A DNA stretch of 27,502 nt, taken from the NCBI GenBank assembly GCA_022790685.1, contig JAAVXQ010000024.1, forward strand, positions 1 to 27,502, in the 5' to 3' direction. Positions 1 to 7,853 of this stretch are shown here, piece by piece. This DNA comes from Clostridia bacterium. Lineage in GTDB: Bacteria; Bacillota; Clostridia; TANB77; CAG-508. The position numbers were made by a program, and so were the translations under genes. The first letter of the stretch is position 1, and every line of letters starts with the position of its first letter. Below the pieces are notes generated by a model. It was not told where the DNA came from, did not search any database, and saw only the letters and a program-made list of their open reading frames with translations.

Positions 1-747
1 ACTACTTTCATTTGATAAAGCAATATATTTTTTACCTAAAAGATATGATACTGTATATGATAAAAATGCAACCATTGCTGAAAATGGTGTATGACCATTT
101 AAAAATCCTTTTTTATTTAGTTCTATAAGATTTTTATCTATAGTTCTCACAACTTCTACTATTTTATCATTATCATATCCACCAATTTCTGCACATTTTG
201 ACACTACCTCATTCATTCCTATACGAAAACACAGATTATTAGACTTAAATCTTTTTAAAAGTTCCATAGTTACATTAGAGTCTTTTCCTCCACCTATTGG
301 AATTATTATTCCGTCTAATTCTTCTTTATCCTCATTAACTTCTATTTTTTCTCCTTCAGAAATAAAGTTTACAAATTCTTTCTCATCAATCTCAATATTA
401 TTTATATATCTAAATTCTCCTAGTCCTAAATAAAATATTTTTCTAAACCATTTTTCTTGGTACTTATCTAAACTTCCACATTTTATTATAAAATTTTCTG
501 AACATGTAGCTTTAAAATAACTTATAGCTTCAATCATTCCAAGATTAAATATCATATTTTTTACAATTTCTGTATTTATATTTTTAAATATGAAGTTCTT
601 TTTTATAATCTCTATTTTAGGATAAAATGCTTCTAGCTTCTCAATTTCGAATTTATATTCTATTATTATTTTTTGATTTGTTTCTGATATTTTATAATCA
701 TGATATATAAAATTTTTATATGTATTTCTTAAAGTCAAAAAATCCAT
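1..747 (-). CDS. murL: MurL-type UDP-MurNAc-L-Ala-L-Glu epimerase (partial)
   Basis: The reading frame is open from an ATG at 747 to the left edge, so 249 N-terminal residues are visible and the C-terminus is missing. An AGAGGAT ribosome binding site precedes the start. Visible motifs are a PP-loop ATP-pyrophosphatase signature (IPIGGGKDSNV), then NGHTPFSAMVAF and ALSNESS near the window edge. Earlier segments (LGMIEAISYFKA and YLGLGEFRY) also fit MurL as I remember it. MurL inverts the L-Glu of UDP-MurNAc-L-Ala-L-Glu to D-Glu at the expense of ATP, an alternative to glutamate racemase for peptidoglycan precursors. Assignment to the family is inference from these motifs. A related PP-loop enzyme with another substrate cannot be excluded. 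It stands alone here, with no murD2-like partner in view. Confidence 0.72.
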   Translation of the reverse strand, partial: MDFLTLRNTYKNFIYHDYKISETNQKIIIEYKFEIEKLEAFYPKIEIIKKNFIFKNINTEIVKNMIFNLGMIEAISYFKATCSENFIIKCGSLDKYQEKWFRKIFYLGLGEFRYINNIEIDEKEFVNFISEGEKIEVNEDKEELDGIIIPIGGGKDSNVTMELLKRFKSNNLCFRIGMNEVVSKCAEIGGYDNDKIVEVVRTIDKNLIELNKKGFLNGHTPFSAMVAFLSYTVSYLLGKKYIALSNESS

Positions 748-938
748 TTCAAATCCTCTCTTTTTATAATTAATATATTAAAAAAATATTAATAAAATAA
801 TATTTTCTTGTATTTATATATAATATATTTAATATATACTATATTTGTGTTTTTGTAAATATTAACAAATTTCATATATGCCTCATATTATTTAATATAC
901 AAATGAATTGTATAAAATTTGAAGAAAGAAGGATTACT

Positions 939-1355
939 ATGGAATTTGATAAAAAATGTATTTTAGATATTAATGGAGTTATGGAAAATGGTACTCAATA
1001 CGATTTAGATATTTCTTTACCAGAAGATAATAGAGATGTTGTTTATGGTATTGTAAGAGATTGTTATAAAGAACCAATAAAAGATGCTGTTGTAAAATTA
1101 ATAGAAGTATGCAAAGATGAAAGAAAACCTGTTACTCATACTTTTACTGATAAAGATGGTGAATTCGTATTTGGACCTCTTTGCCCTAACAAACATTATG
1201 CAATTGAAATTTGGGTAAACAGAGTAGATCATGTTAAAATATGTAAAGTATGTAAACATGAAGGCAAATGCTTAAAAGGTGTGGACTTAGACTGTGACTG
1301 TAATGTTTGCCATGATGCTGCTATGCTTCCAGATTGTGATTGTGTAGAAGAATAA
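939..1355 (+). CDS. Cys-rich protein with carboxypeptidase-regulatory-like beta domain
   Basis: The ATG at 939 is chosen over the in-frame ATG at 903 because AGAAAGAAGGA lies just upstream of 939 and nothing comparable precedes 903. The product is 138 aa. Residues of roughly 37-95 (VVYGIVRDCYKEPIKDAVVK, then TDKDGEFVFGPL) fit a transthyretin-like carboxypeptidase regulatory beta-sandwich, the fold also used in Cna-B-type repeats. The C-terminal 40 residues hold eight cysteines in CxxC and CxC spacings (CKVC, CDC twice), suggesting metal binding or disulfide cross-linking. There is no signal peptide or membrane segment. Similar short proteins occur in Clostridia. A spore or envelope structural role is possible, but nothing in the sequence proves it. 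It is monocistronic and followed by a terminator. Confidence 0.75.
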   Translation: MEFDKKCILDINGVMENGTQYDLDISLPEDNRDVVYGIVRDCYKEPIKDAVVKLIEVCKDERKPVTHTFTDKDGEFVFGPLCPNKHYAIEIWVNRVDHVKICKVCKHEGKCLKGVDLDCDCNVCHDAAMLPDCDCVEE

Positions 1356-1362
1356 TATTTTT

Positions 1363-1455
1363 AAAGTGGACTTATTTTAAGTAATTTTTTAGAAATTTAT
1401 TAATTATTATTAATATATAATTCTTAAAATACTTAAATTAGCCCACTTTTTCTAT
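1363..1455. terminator. Bidirectional terminator between convergent genes
   Basis: A long imperfect inverted repeat runs from AAAGTGGACTTATTTTAAG (from 1363) to its near complement ending GCCCACTTT at 1449, followed by TTCTATTT on the + strand and preceded by an A-tract that serves the - strand. It sits between the stop of the Cys-rich gene and the stop of the 47-aa gene on the other strand. Confidence 0.75.
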
Positions 1456-1599
1456 TTAAATTGACATTTTTATTTTTCTTGCAAACTGTTTTCCCTTTTT
1501 AACCATTTTCTTTTTACTAGAATCAATTCCTTCAGAATACATCATCATTGTTCCTGCTGTAATTAATCCCCCAATTAATACTCCACGCATAAATTTCAT
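1456..1599 (-). CDS. Small membrane protein, YtxH/DUF3918-like (47 aa)
   Basis: A short ORF with a strong AGGTGG ribosome binding site starts at ATG 1599 and stops TAA at 1456. The product begins MKFMRGVLIGGLITAGTMMM, a Gly-rich hydrophobic segment, and continues with YSEGIDSSKKKMVKKGKQFA, a basic amphipathic tail. This layout (RG.LIGG...A..MMYSEG then lysine-rich) resembles the short YtxH/DUF3918-like proteins common in low-GC Firmicutes, whose function is unknown. It is probably membrane-anchored with a cytoplasmic basic tail. It is the last gene on the - strand after the TSUP pair, 43 bp away, and may be co-transcribed with it. Confidence 0.7.
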   Translation of the reverse strand: MKFMRGVLIGGLITAGTMMMYSEGIDSSKKKMVKKGKQFARKIKMSI

Positions 1600-1642
1600 T
1601 TTATTTTCCACCTTTCTTAAAAATATTTAATTTTGTTCTATA

Positions 1643-2026
1643 TCATTTATTATTTTCTTTTTTATCCAATTTATACTGGGTAAAAAATGAATATATTTCA
1701 AAAATTGATATAATAATCAAAAAAATTCCAAAATATTTTTTTAAATTGTTACTATCTATTTTAAAAGATAATAAAGAACCTATTATAGCTCCTATAACTC
1801 CTGATATTATTATAGCTTTTGATAATTTATAATCAATAGACTCTCCTTTTATATTCATATATATAGCAACAATTGAAGTAGGTATAAAAAATAGTAAATT
1901 TGTTCCTTGTATCAAATGTTGATTCATATTACTAAATAAATTAAGTAGCAATATAAGAATTGTTCCTCCACCCATGCCAAGTGCAGCAACAATTCCAGAT
2001 ATAATACCAAATACGATTTCTTTCAT
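1643..2026 (-). CDS. Half-size TSUP (TauE/SafE-like) transporter, second of pair
   Basis: 127 aa with about four hydrophobic segments. The N-terminal GIISGIVAALGMGGGTILI matches the Gly-rich first helix hairpin that begins each repeat of TauE/SafE-family permeases. Full-length family members are about 250 aa with two inverted repeats; this protein has one. The start at 2026 has a GAAGGAATGTT ribosome binding site. It lies 36 bp downstream of another half-size TSUP gene on the same strand, so the two probably assemble as a heterodimer. The family exports sulfite, sulfoacetate and other organosulfur compounds; the substrate here is unknown. Confidence 0.8.
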   Translation of the reverse strand: MKEIVFGIISGIVAALGMGGGTILILLLNLFSNMNQHLIQGTNLLFFIPTSIVAIYMNIKGESIDYKLSKAIIISGVIGAIIGSLLSFKIDSNNLKKYFGIFLIIISIFEIYSFFTQYKLDKKENNK

Positions 2027-2062
2027 AACATTCCTTCTATTTGATTTTTTGGAAAAAATTAA

Positions 2063-2419
2063 TTATATAATCATTTTTATACCAGAATAAATAAGAAAAA
2101 TTATAAATAAAATTTTAAGTATATTGTTTTTTAATTTATATAGTAATTTAGTTCCAAAATAACTTCCTATAATTCCTCCTATTATACATTTTGCTGATAA
2201 AATAAAATCTATAGCATCTTTTTTAAAATAAAAAAAACTACTTGTTATTACCATAAAAAAAATGCAAAAAATCGTTGTTGCTCTTGAAGTTGTTTCTTCT
2301 TTTTTAAGTATAATTGTCATAAAAGGAACTAAAATCAATCCTCCACCTGCCCCAAAAAAACCACTAATTACTCCAGCCAAAAAACCTATTAATATATTTT
2401 TAATACTTTCTTTTTTCAT
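2063..2419 (-). CDS. Half-size TSUP (TauE/SafE-like) transporter, first of pair
   Basis: The ATG at 2419 gives 118 aa (MKKESIKNILIGFLAGVIS...). A longer frame starting with TTG at 2455 is rejected because that TTG lies in the U-tract of the preceding terminator. The Gly-rich motif FLAGVISGFFGAGGGLILVP is the canonical TauE/SafE repeat start, and about four transmembrane segments follow. It is half the usual family length, with the other half encoded by the next gene. No good Shine-Dalgarno precedes the start (AAAAATAAATTTATG), so the start is the least certain part. The gene directly abuts the terminator of the DUF2207 gene, so it needs its own promoter or read-through. Confidence 0.78.
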   Translation of the reverse strand: MKKESIKNILIGFLAGVISGFFGAGGGLILVPFMTIILKKEETTSRATTIFCIFFMVITSSFFYFKKDAIDFILSAKCIIGGIIGSYFGTKLLYKLKNNILKILFIIFLIYSGIKMII

Positions 2420-2447
2420 AAATTTATTTTTAACTTTAATAATTTTT

Positions 2448-2483
2448 TTATTCAAAAAACGCAGATTTTAAAAATCTGCGTTT
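2448..2483 (-). terminator. Intrinsic terminator of the DUF2207/ruvA transcript
   Basis: Perfect 13-bp stem (AAACGCAGATTTT / AAAATCTGCGTTT, 2457-2483) followed on the - strand by TTTTTTG. It lies just after the stop codons of the DUF2207 gene. Confidence 0.9.
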
Positions 2484-2496
2484 GATATTATTTAGT

Positions 2497-4489
2497 TTAA
2501 AAACGGCTACCACCACCGCCTCCTCCTCCGGCCTCCACCTGAAGAAGAACCTCCTGAAAAGCTTCCACTAGATCCTGAGTGCCTGCTTCCACTTGATGAT
2601 GAATAATTACTGCTATGACTTACATATGAGTTTTTTGCATAATTATGAAAACTACTATACATTCCATAATTAAAATCCATATATGAATTAGTATATTTTA
2701 TAGAATATCCCAAGTTAGAAGCTTGTTCTTTTCCATAATTATAAAAATAATTTATAGTATTTGTATTTAATCCAAGAGCAATTGCTATTATAAAATAATC
2801 TTCCCATAAAGCTATATTTTCTGTAATTCCTGCTTTATCTTCAAGCATAGAATAGTGTTTTAAATATCTTTTTAATCCTCTAGTATATTCTACAATTTGT
2901 CTTTCTTCTTTTGAATATTTTTTTATTCTTATTACATATTGTACTAATATAAATACTAATATATATGGCAAATATAACCAACCAACTCCAGCTTGTATCA
3001 TAATTGCTATTAATCCACCTTGAAAAAAAGCACAATGAAATATTAAAAATGTTAAAGCTGATAGTGAATTTCCAACATTTGCAAATATTATACCATATAA
3101 AAAGGTTATAAATGACATGAATACAATTGTCATCATAACTTCATCTGGTGATGCTACTAAAAAAGTTACTAAAGCAGTAAAAGCTATAATTGCGATAAGT
3201 ACTATAATAGAAATAATAATAACTGATTTTGGTGCCTTAGCTGGCTTTCCAACTAAAGACTCTTTCTCTGACTCTAAATTTTTTACATAGGTTCTATATC
3301 CTGAACCTGTCGAATTAGACATTTTGCTTGAAAGTCTTATCAAATCTAAACTTTTTATATTTTGTTCATCTTCTTCTAAAAAACCATTTAGACTTTGTAC
3401 CATTTTCTGTTGATACGCTTTTAATTTCGCTGTATGATTTGGATTATATATAATTTTTTGTGTTTCTTTTCCAACTTTATTTACTGTATTTTCTAATTTG
3501 TATACCCCTAGTTTAATTAAGTTTAACACTCCAATATAAAAAGAATTTGATTTAGCCTTCCCATAGTAAATATATTGTAAAACTTCTGGTTCTAATTCAT
3601 ATGGAAGCTCTCTAAAATAATGTATTTTTTCTACTTTAATTTCTTTATCAAAAAGTATATATATAATTACCCCAATTATAAGTATTATTACAGATAAACC
3701 AAAACCTAATTCCTTAACAGTTAAGCCAAATAAAGCTTTTTTAGCTTCTAATTCTTTTGCCATTCCTTCTTCTTCATTTATGTATTTATTAAGTACATTA
3801 CTTGAATAAGTTTTTGTACTATCACCAATTGCATCCTTTGAAAATAGGATTCTAGCATCAATTGGTTGATATGAAGAAATATTATTAACTCTTAAAGTAA
3901 TATTATTTTCCTTCTTTTCAAAAGTTCCATCATCTGAACCATGTCCATAAACCCAAATAGTATTATCAGCTGCAGTTTCAGGTAAGTTAATATTTATATT
4001 TAAATTGTTTATTTTGCAATCCCATTCTGTGCCTATAAAATTCCAAAATAACTCTGCTGTATCATTATATTTTACAGCTACATTTTTCAAAATATATTGA
4101 TATTGTACTATTTTATAATCTTTTGAAAAAGGGCTATATAGTTTAATGTCTATTCCATCTGAAGATACAAAATTTGTATACACACCACTTTCTCCTTTTT
4201 CAGCAGTACTTACTTCATCACAACTATGTCCTTCAACATATACTCCCTGTAAAATTACATCCTCAGCTGAATTTCTTTTATTACTTTGGTTACTTGTTTC
4301 TATATTTCTTGTTAATCCGTTTACTGTTTCATCTGTATAATATTCTATAGTTTCTAAAACTTCCATATCTCCGTTTTCAAATATTTGTGCATCAATAATA
4401 AAGTTTTCTATCTCGAAGACCGCAAAACTTGGAATAGCAAACATAATTGATAATAAGAATACTACAAATATAAGCACTTTTTTTCCCAT
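2497..4489 (-). CDS. DUF2207 membrane protein with frameshifted Gly-rich tail
   Basis: The uninterrupted frame (4489 to stop at 2507) is 660 aa: signal peptide (1-22), an extracellular beta-rich DUF2207 domain (about 23-220), one membrane helix (about 258-280), a cytoplasmic segment (YFRELPYELEPEVLQY onward), a cluster of membrane helices (about 423-520) and a Ser/Gly-rich tail. In this frame the tail ends GGGRRRRRWW. The family normally ends in poly-Gly. Dropping one C at the GGC|CGG junction (+ strand 2529-2531) gives GGA-GGC-GGA-GGA-GGA and a poly-Gly end followed by SRF, stopping at 2497. Coordinates given here use that corrected stop. It is the third gene of ruvA-rarA-DUF2207, 23 bp after rarA, and its own terminator follows. 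Function is unknown; membrane location is clear. Confidence 0.85.
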
Positions 4490-4512
4490 ATTTTTATCCC
4501 CTTTTCTTTTGT

Positions 4513-5754
4513 TTATTCTACTGTATCATCTTTTATATAATATTTAGTACCTAACATTTTATCTGGAAGATATTGTTGTTCTACCCAGTGTCCAGGAAAA
4601 TCATGTGGATATTTGTATCCATCTCCATATCCAAATTGCTGCATTCCTTCTGCAGGTGCATTTCTTATATGCATTGGTATTGTTCCTGTGTCTTTATTTG
4701 ATACATCTTCTATTGCTTTATTTATAGCATTGTAACTTGCATTTGACTTTTTTGAAGTAGCTACATATACAGCTGCCTCAGCTAAAATTATTCTAGCTTC
4801 TGGCATTCCTACCATTGCTACAGCTTGCATTGCAGAAGTAGCTAATATTAATGCATTTGGATTAGCCATTCCAACATCTTCAGAAGCTGCAATAACTATT
4901 CTTCTTGCTAAAAAAACCGGATCTTCTCCTGCATTTATAGCTCTAGCTAAATAAAATATTGCAGCATCTGGATCACTACCTCTCATAGATTTTATAAAAG
5001 CACTTATATTATCATAATGACTATCACCAGATTTATCAAACATAGCTTTTCTTTTATTTAAGCTCTGACTTGCTATTTCATTAGTTATTTCTATTACTCC
5101 ATCAGAATTCATTTTAGTAGTAAGAACTGCCACTTCAAGACCATTTAGAGCTGTTCTCACATCTCCATTTGATACCTCTGCAATAGTTTCAATAGTTTCA
5201 TCTGATATTTTTATATCATAATTTCCAAGTCCATCTTTATTAGTTATAGCATTTTTTAAAATCTTAACAATGTCTTTAACCTTAAGTGGCTCTAATTTTA
5301 TTACCATAGATCTAGATATTAAAGCTTTATTTACCTCAAAATAAGGATTTTCTGTAGTTGCCCCTATTAAAATTACTGTTCCATCTTCTACATAAGGTAA
5401 AAGTGCATCTTGTTGAAGTTTATTAAATCTATGAATTTCATCAATAAATAATATACATTTTCCACTTGGATTTAATAATAAATTATCTGCTTCTTCTACT
5501 GCTTTTTTTATATCTGACACTCCAGAAGTCACTGCATTAATTTTTGTAAATTTATATTTTGTAGTTTCACTTATTACTTTTGCAATAGATGTTTTTCCAC
5601 ATCCTGGAGGTCCCCATAAAATAATACTAGATAGTCTATCAGCTTTAATTGTTCTATATAATAATTTGTCTTCTCCTAATATATGTTCCTGTCCAACAAA
5701 ATCCTCTAGTCTTCTAGGTCTTACTCTATAAGCTAATGGTTCTTGATTACTCAT
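4513..5754 (-). CDS. rarA: Replication-associated recombination AAA+ ATPase RarA/MgsA
   Basis: 413 aa, full length. The clamp-loader-like AAA+ core is intact: Walker A GPPGCGKT at 48-55, Walker B FIDEIHRF with DEIH at 105-108, and sensor-1 region GATTENPYFEV at 131 followed by the arginine-finger stretch ALISRSM. The C-terminal family signature is present (MHIRNAP and PHDFPGHWVEQQYLPD). RarA acts at stalled replication forks and gaps, forming tetramers that interact with single-strand binding protein. It is 23 bp downstream of ruvA on the same strand, so a repair operon is likely. Upstream sequence AGGAGAAACAATA provides the ribosome binding site for the ATG at 5754. Confidence 0.95.
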   Translation of the reverse strand: MSNQEPLAYRVRPRRLEDFVGQEHILGEDKLLYRTIKADRLSSIILWGPPGCGKTSIAKVISETTKYKFTKINAVTSGVSDIKKAVEEADNLLLNPSGKCILFIDEIHRFNKLQQDALLPYVEDGTVILIGATTENPYFEVNKALISRSMVIKLEPLKVKDIVKILKNAITNKDGLGNYDIKISDETIETIAEVSNGDVRTALNGLEVAVLTTKMNSDGVIEITNEIASQSLNKRKAMFDKSGDSHYDNISAFIKSMRGSDPDAAIFYLARAINAGEDPVFLARRIVIAASEDVGMANPNALILATSAMQAVAMVGMPEARIILAEAAVYVATSKKSNASYNAINKAIEDVSNKDTGTIPMHIRNAPAEGMQQFGYGDGYKYPHDFPGHWVEQQYLPDKMLGTKYYIKDDTVE

Positions 5755-5777
5755 TATTGTTTCTCCTATTTTATCTT

Positions 5778-6377
5778 TTATTTTATACTAAGTATTGTAA
5801 GTCCTTTTTTGATTAATTCTTCTACTGTTATATTCGTTTTATCAATTTTTTCTAAAGCTTTTTCAATTTCCTTTTTGTTATATCCTAATATTTGAAGAGC
5901 AGAAATTGCCTCATCAATAACTTCTGATTTTTCAAGTACACTTCTAGTTTCCTCTGTTTTAGAGGCAGCTGATTCTGTTTTTAATTTATCTTTTAATTCT
6001 AAAATTATTCTCTGTGCCGTTTTTGCGCCTATTCCTGGAATTTTTGTAAGCTTAGAAACATCATTTGTTATTACAGCTAAAACAAAATTTGATGGTGTTA
6101 TATTTGAAAGCATAATTATTGCAGATTTTGCTCCTATTCCACTTACCTGTAATAATAATTCAAACATTTTAAGTTCATCATTGCTTAAAAAGCCATACAA
6201 ACTTATATTATCTTCTCTTACATAATAATGAGTATGTACTTTAACTATTTCTCCTATTTCTCCTATTTTTTGTATTGCAGAATCTGACATAAATATTTTA
6301 TATCCAATTCCTGAAACATCTATAACTACAAAATTACTTGCTTTTTCTTCTAAATTTCCTTTTATATATGCAAACAT
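5778..6377 (-). CDS. ruvA: Holliday junction branch migration protein RuvA
   Basis: 199 aa, normal length. The N-terminal OB-fold begins MFAYIKGNLEEK, the two helix-hairpin-helix motifs are LLQVSGIGAKSAIIM (about 75) and LTKIPGIGAKTAQRI (about 109), and the C-terminal domain III ends EELIKKGLTILSIK. RuvA binds the four-way junction and loads the RuvB helicase. The ribosome binding site AAAGGAGAT lies 5 nt before the ATG. In many bacteria ruvB follows directly; here rarA follows instead and no ruvB is in the window. A promoter candidate lies just upstream (6411-6438). Confidence 0.96.
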   Translation of the reverse strand: MFAYIKGNLEEKASNFVVIDVSGIGYKIFMSDSAIQKIGEIGEIVKVHTHYYVREDNISLYGFLSNDELKMFELLLQVSGIGAKSAIIMLSNITPSNFVLAVITNDVSKLTKIPGIGAKTAQRIILELKDKLKTESAASKTEETRSVLEKSEVIDEAISALQILGYNKKEIEKALEKIDKTNITVEELIKKGLTILSIK

Positions 6378-6410
6378 TTTTATCTCCTTTTACCAAACAC
6401 ATTTTTGTAT

Positions 6411-6438
6411 ATTTTATCATATAAATAAAATTTTGCAA
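6411..6438 (-). promoter_or_regulatory. Candidate promoter of ruvA-rarA
   Basis: On the - strand TTGCAA (6438-6433), 16-bp spacer, TAAAAT (6416-6411), ending 34 bp before the ruvA ATG. Confidence 0.55.
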
Positions 6439-6485
6439 TACTTTTATTAAATTTATTTTTATTGTTCAGCTCATAATATTTAAAT

Positions 6486-6518
6486 ATAAAAAAATAGAAA
6501 TTCACTTTAAAATTCTAT
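6486..6518 (-). terminator. Second hairpin with U-tract between ppi and ruvA
   Basis: On the - strand ATAGAATT and AATTTCTAT form an imperfect stem (6518-6494) followed by TTTTTTTATATTT. It lies 80 bp beyond the cyclophilin gene's terminator in the 321-bp gap 6378-6698. Apart from this hairpin, the larger hairpin and the ruvA promoter I see nothing convincing in that gap. It could be a back-up terminator or the end of a short unrecognised transcript. Confidence 0.5.
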
Positions 6519-6599
6519 GCTAAAGGTAAGTTTAAAACTTTTACTATAATTGTATTTCATCAAATTTTCTTCTAACTTAAGTAGTTTTTTAGATAATAT

Positions 6600-6693
6600 A
6601 AAAAAGAGCATTTTCACTTATATATTATTATATTTAGTATTTTACCTTTTATAGTTATGTACTAAATATAAAATAAGTTATTTGCTCTTTTTA
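6600..6693. terminator. Large terminator hairpin after the cyclophilin gene
   Basis: AAAAAGAGCA at 6601 pairs with TGCTCTTTTT ending 6692, with further paired blocks (ACTTAT with ATAAGT, and TATATTTAGTA with TACTAAATATA). The long arm structure ends in U-tracts on either strand. It begins 7 bp after the stop of the cyclophilin gene. Confidence 0.8.
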
Positions 6694-6698
6694 TTCTT

Positions 6699-7532
6699 CT
6701 AATATGTTGTTATTTCAACTTTTTCAATTACAACATCTGTTAATGGTTTATCTTTAATTTTTCCCTCTGTTCTATTATCTTCTGTTTCTGTTTTAACTTG
6801 AGCTATTTTATCTATAACGTCCATTCCTTCATACACTTGTCCAAAAACTGTATAATTTAAATATAATGATGACGGATATCCTCCATAAGTTTTATACTCT
6901 TCAATTAAACCTTCTGGAAAATTCATTTGCTTTAAATAATCTTCATGTTCTTTACTATAATTTCCTTGTGTTATAAAAAACTGGCTTCCTAAACTTGAAG
7001 TTCCTGTTCCGCTACTTGCCATACATAAAGTCCCTTTATATGGTACTATCTCATAGTCTAATTCTTCTGCAAAACCTTTTCCCCATATACTTTCTCCACC
7101 TGTTCCATCTCCTTTAGGGTCTCCGCCTTGAATCATAAATTCATTTATAACTCTATGAAATATTAATCCATCGTAATATCCATTTTTTGCATGAGTTGTA
7201 AAGTTTTCTACTGCCTTTGGTGCAATATCTTTAAAAAATTTTACTTTTATTTCTCCAAAGTCTTTTACCTTTATAATAGCTACTGTTTCACCTTTTTCTG
7301 GTGCTTTCATTTGATTATTAGCAGCTGCTTTATAATCAATAGTATCTACTTTTCTTTTTTTAGATTCTGTATTTTCATTATTAGATGTATTTGAATTATT
7401 TTCACTTTGTATATTATTTTCTACTTTACTTTCACTTTTATTTGCAGTTTGATTATCATTTTTATCTGCACAACCTGTTATTAAAAAAATCATAACAGAT
7501 AATAATACTACTAGTTTTATATACTTTTTCAT
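6699..7532 (-). CDS. Cyclophilin-type peptidyl-prolyl isomerase lipoprotein
   Basis: 277 aa. The N-terminus is a lipoprotein signal with lipobox LITGC (Cys21), followed by a low-complexity Asn/Ser/Glu linker (about 22-62) and a cyclophilin domain (about 84-275). Catalytic and substrate-site motifs are intact: FHRV (Arg127), FMIQGGDPKGDGTGG and LGSQFFIT. It probably acts on the outer face of the membrane as a folding factor for secreted proteins, like other extracytoplasmic Gram-positive isomerases, though it is of the cyclophilin and not the parvulin class. It lies 24 bp after a small lipoprotein gene on the same strand and is followed by a strong terminator. Confidence 0.93.
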   Translation of the reverse strand: MKKYIKLVVLLSVMIFLITGCADKNDNQTANKSESKVENNIQSENNSNTSNNENTESKKRKVDTIDYKAAANNQMKAPEKGETVAIIKVKDFGEIKVKFFKDIAPKAVENFTTHAKNGYYDGLIFHRVINEFMIQGGDPKGDGTGGESIWGKGFAEELDYEIVPYKGTLCMASSGTGTSSLGSQFFITQGNYSKEHEDYLKQMNFPEGLIEEYKTYGGYPSSLYLNYTVFGQVYEGMDVIDKIAQVKTETEDNRTEGKIKDKPLTDVVIEKVEITTY

Positions 7533-7556
7533 AATATCTTCCTTTCTTTTTTAAGA

Positions 7557-7787
7557 TTATACTCTTTGTGAAGTTTTTTTCTCAGACTCTTCACTAGTCT
7601 TAAAAATTCTACTTATTCTTTCTTTAATCCAATCAATTACTCCATCAACTTTTTCTGTTGTTTTTCCATCTATTGAAGCTGAAACAGAATTATCAGTAGT
7701 TTCTACTTTTACTGTACATCCAGAAAGACTTACCATACCAATTATTAATATAATTACTAAGATTATTGTTAAAAGTATTTTCTTCAT
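7557..7787 (-). CDS. Small lipoprotein, unknown function (76 aa)
   Basis: The start at 7787 is preferred to an upstream in-frame codon at 7835 because AGGGGGA lies 7 nt ahead and the peptide then begins with a classical signal (MKKILLTIILVIILIIG) and lipobox LSGC. The mature part is about 52 residues, hydrophilic, with a possible amphipathic helix (VDGVIDWIKERISRIF). I recognise no family. It sits between trmL and the cyclophilin lipoprotein on the same strand, 24 bp before the latter, so co-expression with that envelope protein is likely. Confidence 0.75.
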   Translation of the reverse strand: MKKILLTIILVIILIIGMVSLSGCTVKVETTDNSVSASIDGKTTEKVDGVIDWIKERISRIFKTSEESEKKTSQRV

Positions 7788-7853
7788 ATAAAATCCCCCT
7801 ATTAGAACTTTAATTATATAATACACTATACTCAAAAAAAAATAAATACTATA

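Noticed and set aside
903..938. N-terminal 12-residue extension of the Cys-rich protein from the ATG at 903
   Set aside because: No ribosome binding site before 903; a good one sits before 939 and is inside the extension.
2420..2455. Longer TSUP start at TTG 2455
   Set aside because: The TTG is the end of the preceding terminator's U-tract.
6519..6600. Short - strand ORF (about 30 codons ending at 6520s)
   Set aside because: Weak ribosome binding site and it overlaps the terminator hairpins; AT-rich sequence gives such frames by chance.
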